Origin: Alentia gelatinosa
Lineage: Eukaryota; Annelida; Polychaeta; Phyllodocida; Polynoidae
Length of the DNA stretch: 64,000 bases
Direction of reading: 5' to 3'
Assembly (NCBI GenBank): GCA_950022655.1
Contig: OX465581.1
Coordinates: 35,931,300 to 35,995,299 of the forward strand
The notes below the pieces were generated by a model. That model made no database searches. It saw nothing but the letters and a program-made list of their open reading frames with translations, and had not been told where the DNA came from. Positions 57,024 to 64,000 of this stretch are shown here, piece after piece; the stretch's first letter is position 1; each line of letters begins with the position of its first letter. A program made the position numbers and the translations under genes.

Positions 57024-59104
57024 GTAAGTTTATTCAGGGTTTTATAAGGAAACCTGTTTTATGATTGTGCTAATACTTTCCAATACCCCGGTGATATCAT
57101 CACCAAGTCTATAATGAAATGAGACTTTTCTTTTTTTGGTACCATACTTTTAAGTATGTAACTTGATGCAAAGATTTGAAAAAAACCCTCAATTTCAACC
57201 CCAATTCCAGTTATTGTTATATGATGTTTTTGTTGCATCTGTTTGAGAAAAGAGAAGATAATGTATCCTTTTTATGCGATAGAAGCTGCATTTTTCAGTA
57301 GAGTACCACCACAGGGATCACGGTTATGATGAGTCAGCAGATTCTGTTGTCGAGAGCGCTTTGGGAGGCACTATGGTGACGTGACCTGTAGGCATCCCGG
57401 CTAGTGCAAGCCCATAACCCTCCAGCTTCATACACCAGCATCTGCCAGCTGCCAGAGGCCTGCCCGGGTTTGTATACAGCCCTGTGGAGTGACGGTGGAC
57501 GAGGCCAGCAACCCGCCGCCTGCTTGCCGGGGTAACGCCGGTTACGCCCGCCGGAGCAGCAGCGGCAGAGGCGGCGGTGGCAGCAGGGAGAGGATAAACC
57601 GGAAGTGGTGCCAGTGTAGGCGGGACCCCAGTCTGGAGTAGGATATTTCCACTAGCGGACGCCACGGGTTTGTAAACGAGGTCAGCGCCGCTGGATCCCT
57701 CCTCCCCGGCCGTGTCACCCGGTGCATGTCTGCACCATGACCGGTAGGAGGCCCGTCTCGCCTGGAGTAGGGTTGCCTTGGAGGAAGCCAGACGGAGTTG
57801 GTACAGACACACAGGAGATAGGACGCTATTGCGGAAACGACAGCAATAATCAGGACTACTACATGGGAGAACAGGCCGGAAGGATACGGAGGCACGCCAG
57901 CATAGTGGTGTGTGCTTGTAGCTATCGTTGTGGTACTGTATGCATGTACAAAACCTGCAGTGTTCACCCGGGTCAGAATGCCTGCACGGGTGGTACGCGT
58001 TTCGGGTTTCACTTGAGGGGTCTGCAATGTGTATACTCCGTGTTTATGTATGTCATAGCTCACGTGTTTACTTTCATTCACGAATATCCCCTACCGATAT
58101 ATATAGGACACCTATTGCTTATGATGATAACACCAAAGCATCAGTGAAAAACACAATTCTCTGGCGCGCTCATATGATCAGAGGACGTTTTGAAAAATAG
58201 CCACCCACTTAGTTCACACAGCTCAAAGGCGGGACTGCCTCTGCAGCCTCCTGGAGCTAATGACCAGAAATAATGCAGTTATCTCAGTGGATGGCCACCG
58301 CCACCCTCGCCCCACACTCGCCCACTACGACCCACTCAGGGCCTGATATTGAGTGTGGAGTGAGCGCCTCTGGGCTGCTCACCTGTACCCGCGCGGGGGG
58401 TGGCAGCATGGTGAGGGTGTTGATACAGGTCGATACTGGTCGGGGAATCGCCCCCTCCACACCCCATCACGCGCGCTGTCATGCCGCGTGTCGTCTGGGG
58501 CTATCGATCCGGCTGGACGCTTTGATTGAATATGATCCCTACGGGAGAACAGGCGGGTTGCCTATCAATAGACCAGCAGTGCATCGATAGAGTAGTACCC
58601 GTAGTCACTGTCTGATCTATCTGCTACATTAGCATGGAGAATTGGATATTGTGATCCATGTATTGCCGTGTGCGTATAATGTGCTGTGTATGATACTGAA
58701 CGTATCCATGTCTATTATACTCCTAACCCCACTTTACAAGTTCAGTCTACATGTACACGTGTTCCAGTAGAAGCACGCGGATCCGGGAATGACCCACCTA
58801 CATCTTGAGGGTGTAGTGTTGACTGTGTGGTAGAACTACCTCGAGTTGAAAGTAGGGATTGGGGAGGTTGGCAGTCTATATTGACACTGTTCACTGGGTC
58901 AGGCGGACAGGTAGATAGGTTCTTGGTAGCGCTAGGGAAACGATGCGAAGCAGCCGCATGACAGACACAGGGCTGTGTGTGAGGCTTGATGGAGAAGCAG
59001 GCCGGCGGCCGGCGCCTTCATGTTAACTCCGTGAGTCATTCACGTGCCTTTGTCTCTGTGAGATCCGGCAGACAAGGTGCTGGTCGAGCCTCTCAGAGCT
59101 GACA
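57024..59104. other. GC-rich block downstream of first exon 4
   Basis: 57.3-58.6 kb is GC- and CpG-rich with GGCGGC-like runs near 57560, and long open frames on both strands (57324-57812 and 57542-58081 minus; 57722-58147 and 58273-58590 plus). The plus-strand frame from ATG 57737 starts MTGRRPVSPGVGLPWRKPDG and contains RIRRHAS near residue 50. A GGA|GTGAGC donor-like site follows the ATG 58273 frame in phase 0. None gives a strong donor in the required phase 1. I regard the block as a possible promoter or non-coding exon region. Confidence 0.35.
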
Positions 59105-59575
59105 GCAATACACACAGGCCAGTAGACACAAATGGGTACACACAGCCCAGTACACACAGGCTAATAGAGAGGCGGGTACACATAGGTCAGTACACACAGG
59201 CTGGTACCTACAGAAGGGTATACACAGGCCAGTACACACAGACTGGTACCTACAGAAGGGTATACACAGGCCAGTACACACAGGCTGGTACCTACAGAAG
59301 GGTATACACAGGCCAGTACACACAGGCTGGTACCTACAGAAGGGTATACACAGGCCAGTACACACAGGCTGGTACCTACAGAAAGGTAGTAGAAATAGGC
59401 TCATATAGAAAGGCTGGTACACACAGGGCACTACACACAGGGCAGTTACACACAAGCCGGTACCCGCAGGACGGTACCCACAGGCCGGTACCCAAGGCCA
59501 GTACCCACAAGAGGATACCCACAGTCCATTACCCACAAGAGGGTACCCACAGCCCATTACCCACAGGCCAATAAC
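59105..59575 (+). repeat. Minisatellite with 42-bp higher-order unit
   Basis: The basic phrase ACACAGGCCAGTACAC and its variants (ACAGGCTGGTACCTACAG, AAGGGTAT) combine into a 42-bp unit repeated about four times perfectly (59200-59380), flanked by degenerate units. The plus frame (59077-59574, GQYTQAGTYRRVYT repeats) and the minus frame are both open because the period is divisible by 3. I do not call a gene. Confidence 0.85.
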
Positions 59576-61411
59576 AGAGCTCTGCCCGTATCAGTTCATC
59601 ACTTCCAATTGTTAAGGTGAAAAAATGGTTTAGGAAATGAGCTCACGGCTCACTCGTGCTATCCTACCCATGTGCAGTGGTGTGCTACTCAATCGGTTAT
59701 TACTGTCCCCATATTAGTTGTAAGAGAATATGGGGTAGTGTGTTGCCTATGATATGTGATATCATACTATATGCAATTTATCATGGAATATGTCCCGAGA
59801 TGAAATACGGAGTATGATTTTTATCAGTTTGAATGACTATATTTCATTCTTATAGCAGGATATATGAATATTCCGTTAATGATACTGGGCCAGGTGCAAG
59901 AGGAAATGACAGTTCTCGATTAGTATCCATGTAGTACCGGGCTCTGGTAAGATCCTAGTGTAAGTGATATGTGCCGCCCGCACTCTGGTAGAGATCTAGT
60001 ATTGCAAGTTCACTCTTACAACAGTCCCTTGTCCGGAGACTACCATTAAGTGGACGGGATTCTGTAGAGATCGACCAAAGGGCAGAGCAGTTACACACGA
60101 GGATTAGGTCCGTACTTCCAGTTATTACTCTAGACTGTATTCAAATACAGTGTGAATGGAGAGCATTGTGGTCCTTGCGGTTTTATTACCCACCTATTAT
60201 GGATTCCCCATAGATAATGTATAGGTCGCCTGCAATCTACCAACAGGATGTTCTACCAATGAGTATAGAGAACCAGAATCTCCTGCAGGTGATTCCGAAA
60301 AATTATAGTCCCATCCAAAATGAGGTCAAATCATCATGTACTTTTGAAAAGGTTTCTTGAATGATCATGTCATATTGATTATTCATAATCAGTTACAGGA
60401 ATTTCATTAACCATCAGAAATCAGTCTAAAATCGTTTTTCATGTTTAAAACACAGAATAATAGCAAACTATATAGATGGCGTTAAGCTACACCAAATTAG
60501 CTCCATGCTTGTCAGTGCTGTGGGATTATGGCATAATCTGGAACTACATGTATCATGCAATAGATGTTTTATTACAATATACCTGTTACCAATCGTGTAG
60601 GTAGGTTATAGATGCAATAACGACTGGGTTTGTGTACGAGAGGTGTGCATCCCTTTTAGTTCACGGCATAATGTCCTCGCTACCGCTCGGATATAACCAC
60701 TGGTCAACCTCCCGGAGATTACAACAACCTGTACACAAAACCATTCAGTATTTAGTAGATAGTCCATGCATTGTTAACACAGGATATTGTGAGCGAAAAT
60801 GCCCTCATTGCTACTATGTCGAGGTGTAGATTGGGGAGCCCTTATTGAAATAGATAATATAACCATCTGCAATTTGTACTGCCTATTAGGTGAGAGATTA
60901 AGTCTGTACTCCTCGTAAATATCATTACAGTGTACGTATCTATATAAATTGATATCATATATACTCTTCTCTTTCCACAGAAGGAAATGGCAATGAAACT
61001 AAAACCACCTTGACCACTGGACCCTGAGGAATGCCGGGTTACAGATCCAGATAGCAACTTCAGTATAAATAGAATCTTTAGTAACAACTCCCCCTACCCC
61101 GACAGATTTATGTAGATTCATTTCTTCGACTTGATTCGTGTTAAAGGAAAGATGGACAGAATATTTCTATGCCAACTGTTCGCTCATTACAGCCACCCTG
61201 ACATGGAGGTATGGAGAGGGATCGGGGTTCCCATTGCTGGTAGAATAAATAGCCCTGAGCGTTATGGTACTGTGTAGAATTGATGACTCTACGCCGCTCA
61301 TACTCACTGACAGTGTTTTAAACACCATTCAGCATGACGTCTGCCCTACTTTGTCACTACCTCTAGGGATGACCGGGGTGAGACAAACACAATGTGTCAG
61401 CACGGTGCTGA
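59576..61411. other. No gene recognised
   Basis: AT-rich sequence with short open frames only. TTCACGGCATAATGTCCTCG and a later ACCTGTACACAAAACCATT resemble, loosely, phrases near 48.8 kb. No coding signal. Confidence 0.4.
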
Positions 61412-62310
61412 GCCCTGCTGAGCACGAGCTGCGAGCTGAGCCTTGCTGTCACAGCCCTGTCAGCCAATCCCTGTCAGCCAAGCCCTTTCAGCCAAGCCCT
61501 GTCAGCCAAGCCTTGTCAGCCAAGCCCTGTCAGCCAAGCCCTGTCAGCCAAGCCCTGTCAGCCAAGCCCTGTCAGCCAAGCCCTGCTGACCACAAGCTGC
61601 GAGCTGAGCCTGGCTGTCCCAGACCTGCTGACCGAGCCCTGCCATCTCAGGCCTGTCGCACAAACCCTGCTTATCACACCCTGCCAGCTGAACCTAAATC
61701 CTGTCCGCTTACCCTTACCAGACAAGCCCTGCTGGATGAGCCCTTCCGACCAAGCCTCACTGTCTGAGCCCTGCTATCTAAGCTTTGTCAGCCTAGCCCT
61801 GTCGGCAGAGCTTTCTTGAGTGAACCCTATCCTGTCCACTGACTCTTGCCAGACATACCCTGACAGCCGTGCTCTGGAGAATGAGCTGTGCTGGTTTAAC
61901 CCTGTTGACTGAGCCCTGCAGATAGAGCCCAGCTGAACCCTGCTGACAAAGCTCTGCCATAGTCCTTCCAACTGAGCCCTCTGAGCTGAACCCTGCTGAC
62001 TAAGCTTTACTATAGTGATGCCTACCGAGCCCTCCCTGCTAAGTCCTGTCCTGCTTCTGCCAGCCAGGCCTGCTACCTTAGCTTTGCTACCTTAGCCATG
62101 CTACCTTAGCCCTGCTACTGTAGCCCTGCCAGCCAATCATTGCTTACCAAGCCCTACCAACGAAGCCCTGTCAACCAAGCACTGCTGGTCGAACTCGGTC
62201 GGCAGATTCGTGCCAACTGAACTTTGCCATCTCAGTCCTGCTGTGTTGAGTCCTGCCGGCTTAGCCCTGCCTGCTTAGCCCTGCCTACTGAGCCCTGTCA
62301 GCTGAGGTCC
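61412..62310 (+). repeat. Minisatellite, 15-bp unit (AAGCCCTGTCAGCCA)
   Basis: About 900 bp of 15-bp units, nearly perfect at 61470-61585 and increasingly degenerate downstream (GAGCCCTGCTGACC-type). The plus frame 61264-61767 stays open through the perfect part (AKPCQPSPVSQALS repeats). The period explains the open frame. Confidence 0.9.
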
Positions 62311-63169
62311 TCTGCTCTTATCTATAATGCATGATGATAGATAGCCTGGTAGGTCAAGGCTCACCCTGACCACTGCTGAGGTCGTAGACAAAAGGGCATA
62401 GGCGTGCTTCGGTCCGGTCATGATGATCCACTACCCGGCGGCTGAGCAGGCTGGCGAAGGAGAACGGACATTTCGCGCGTCAAGGATTGACTAGTGTACC
62501 ATTTGGACAGGTCTACTCATATATACACGAGCGGCTTGAGATAGGCGGAAATGGACTCGCTGCTCCGTAATGAGGAAACCGGACAGAGTCCTAATAGCAC
62601 GGGCTTCATGGTAACATATCTATGAGCAAAGAGATTCTAATCTGTTGTGAGAGGCAAGTAGGTGTTTATTCTTACTCTTGGTCTAGAAGGGATTTATTTT
62701 CCAAGCAGGAACAAATCTTCCATAAAGTAAGACAAATCTCTGATTTACATGACCAGAATCAAATTTCATTGATATCAGTCTAAAACAGCCTGAAGTAGCA
62801 AGATGGGAACCGTCATAGAAGCTTGGGTGTCAGACTCAGAACTTTGCCCCTTGGAGAAGCTACGAGTTAATGATGCTCAAAAAGTCGACCTATACATCTT
62901 CATTTTTAAATCCGAGAGCTGAGAGCGGTGATAACCGAGCTGCTCGGGCCTTACCCCGTGGGAAATATGCTCCCTAACCAAGAGGGCACTCTGCCTAAGC
63001 AACTCTTCTCATCTTTAAATATGTTTTTTTTCTGTTTCGACTGCAGTCGGAGGCTTGTGCCTCATTTTGTTAAATAAGTGTTCCCTGGTTGCGCTATTTT
63101 GTCTCTTATTAACAATGGACTCGAGCAGATATATTGGTGCAGAATTTATCAAGTAGGCGGGTTTCTTTG
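62311..63169. other. No gene recognised
   Basis: No coding signal or clear repeat recognised. Confidence 0.4.
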
Positions 63170-63326
63170 GCCCCTCGCATCCCCTCCCCCCCCCCCTCCC
63201 CCGTAGACCTAAAATTGAAAACTTGTACTCATTCCTATGGAGAATTGTAAGAAATATAAAAAGTCAATTGGACATGATGTCACAAACGTTATCCAATCAG
63301 TCAGTGATAGTGATGAGATAATCTGA
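63170..63326. mobile_element. Degenerate B-type TIR element
   Basis: After a C-rich run (63181-63202), CTCATTCCTATGGAGAATTG, then GACATGATGTCACAAACGTT, ATCCAATCAGTCA and GATGAGATAATC parallel the second half of B3 (ATTATGTCACAAGCGTT, CCCATTAGTCACTATG, GGGTGAGATAAA). The left TIR appears to be replaced or obscured by the poly-C tract. Confidence 0.45.
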
Positions 63327-63381
63327 ACCACACGCCTTCCGAAACCTCAGAAAATATGCCATTCATTTTGTTATGTTACGT

Positions 63382-63465
63382 ATTTTCAGCGGCTACGGAT
63401 CTCGATGCAGTTCCTGCCTTAACCCCGGAAACAGCTTTGTAGCCTGCAGTACTTGTAATTCAACC
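63382..63465 (+). repeat. Dispersed repeat shared with 20812-20890
   Basis: TTTTCAGCGGCTAC, then GGATCTCGATGCAGTTCCTG and a TTGTAATTC-type end match the earlier site in order and spacing. Confidence 0.5.
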
Positions 63466-64000
63466 TCAGACCTTTAGAAATTCACAATAGTACGTGGTAT
63501 TAAAAAAACGGTCTAATTGAACAGATTAAATGCTGAAGTACCTAAACAAACAACCAACCAACATAAGTAATATGAACTTAGTCCTCAGGCACATAAACAA
63601 ATAAGTGAGCCGTACAATGCCAAAATACTGCCTTTAAGCCCATGATACACGAATACAAGTATGGAATGGGACGATACTGGACAGGAATTTAGGATTTTTG
63701 CCTTGTTCTGTTGCGTCTCAAGGAGAACGATAGATGACCGAGTTTGGGGCCTGAAAACTGATGCCTCATTATAAATAAATGTCCTGGTATTCATGAGAAC
63801 AATGGCTAAGTGTTGCGATGCGGGAATATGATCGCAGTTCCTGCAAACTGGTCAGTGACACAGGACTATAACATCCCCCATGTATTTGGGAAACAACGCT
63901 TTGACACGAGTCTTTCCAATCTACATTTCCAGCATTTATGAAATCTGCAGGACAATTCAGGACAGTTGAACACACGGCATAAGAGCTATGCCGCTATGCC
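63466..64000. other. No gene recognised
   Basis: AT-rich. Two short overlapping minus-strand open frames (63585-63794 and 63769-63975) without recognisable domains. TCTAATTGAACAGATTAAAT near 63512, followed by AACAAACAACCAACC, may be another SINE tail. Confidence 0.4.

Noticed and set aside
57324..58081. Two long minus-strand open frames (162 and 179 codons)
   Set aside because: They overlap each other and plus-strand frames in GC-rich DNA, where stops are rare. They show Ala/Pro-rich low complexity and no domain.
59077..59574. 165-codon repetitive protein
   Set aside because: The frame exists on both strands because the minisatellite period is a multiple of 3, and there is no splice or promoter context.
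61264..61767. 167-codon Ser/Pro/Gln-rich protein
   Set aside because: The frame is produced by the 15-bp minisatellite and decays with the repeat.

Overview
The window looks like a piece of an animal nuclear genome, about 40% GC. Coding density is very low, introns have GT-AG boundaries, simple repeats are abundant, and there are many short inverted-repeat elements and SINE-like copies. A mollusc or another lophotrochozoan is my best guess, mainly from the SINE tail (GACGTTAAATCAAACC type) and the repeat flavour. That is an impression, not an identification. There are no bacterial operons, rRNA genes, complete tRNA genes or CRISPR arrays. Nearly all long open frames come from repeats, GC-rich DNA or chance.

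The one gene I can support is on the + strand and runs off the right edge. I see the 5' part of a transcription unit with several alternative first exons. Three candidate first exons (ATGs at 19870, 29505 and 34824) each end in a phase-0 GT donor. A downstream internal exon (45541-45628) has a good acceptor, is open in phase 0 and exits in phase 1. A fourth first exon (ATG 56987), lying after that internal exon, ends in phase 1, which is the phase needed to join whatever follows it. At least three of the four ATGs have an in-frame stop just upstream. The N-termini would differ completely (61, 124, 25 and 12 codons) and feed a shared body outside the window. I do not recognise the family. The promoters sit in GC-richer blocks: about 16.9-20 kb, 28.4-29.9 kb (with a TATA box), 34.1-34.9 kb (with a 23-unit GGC repeat inside a poly-alanine uORF) and 57.3-58.6 kb.

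The rest is repeats and unannotated intron or intergenic DNA. At 4.2-5.8, 9.2-9.5 and 26.6-26.9 kb, a short TIR element (TTTATCTCACCCC or TTTATCCTACCC ends) lies directly against an imperfect foldback palindrome of 130-150 bp. At 7.4-8.05 kb an 18-bp word occurs 13 times in two opposing orientations, partly inside a 241-bp tandem pair. At 30.0-30.2 kb there is a perfect 170-bp palindrome centred on (AT)26. MITE-like elements lie at 15.4, 25.25, 33.5 and 42.8 kb. SINE-like copies lie at 11.9, 25.1, 29.4, 39.9, 43.6 and 51.6 kb. A non-LTR retrotransposon C-terminus is at 4.93-5.12 kb, and a hammerhead-like motif in probable Penelope-type debris is at 41.25 kb. Three minisatellites built on units of 15 bp or near it (38.2, 59.1 and 61.4 kb) create long but probably meaningless open frames.
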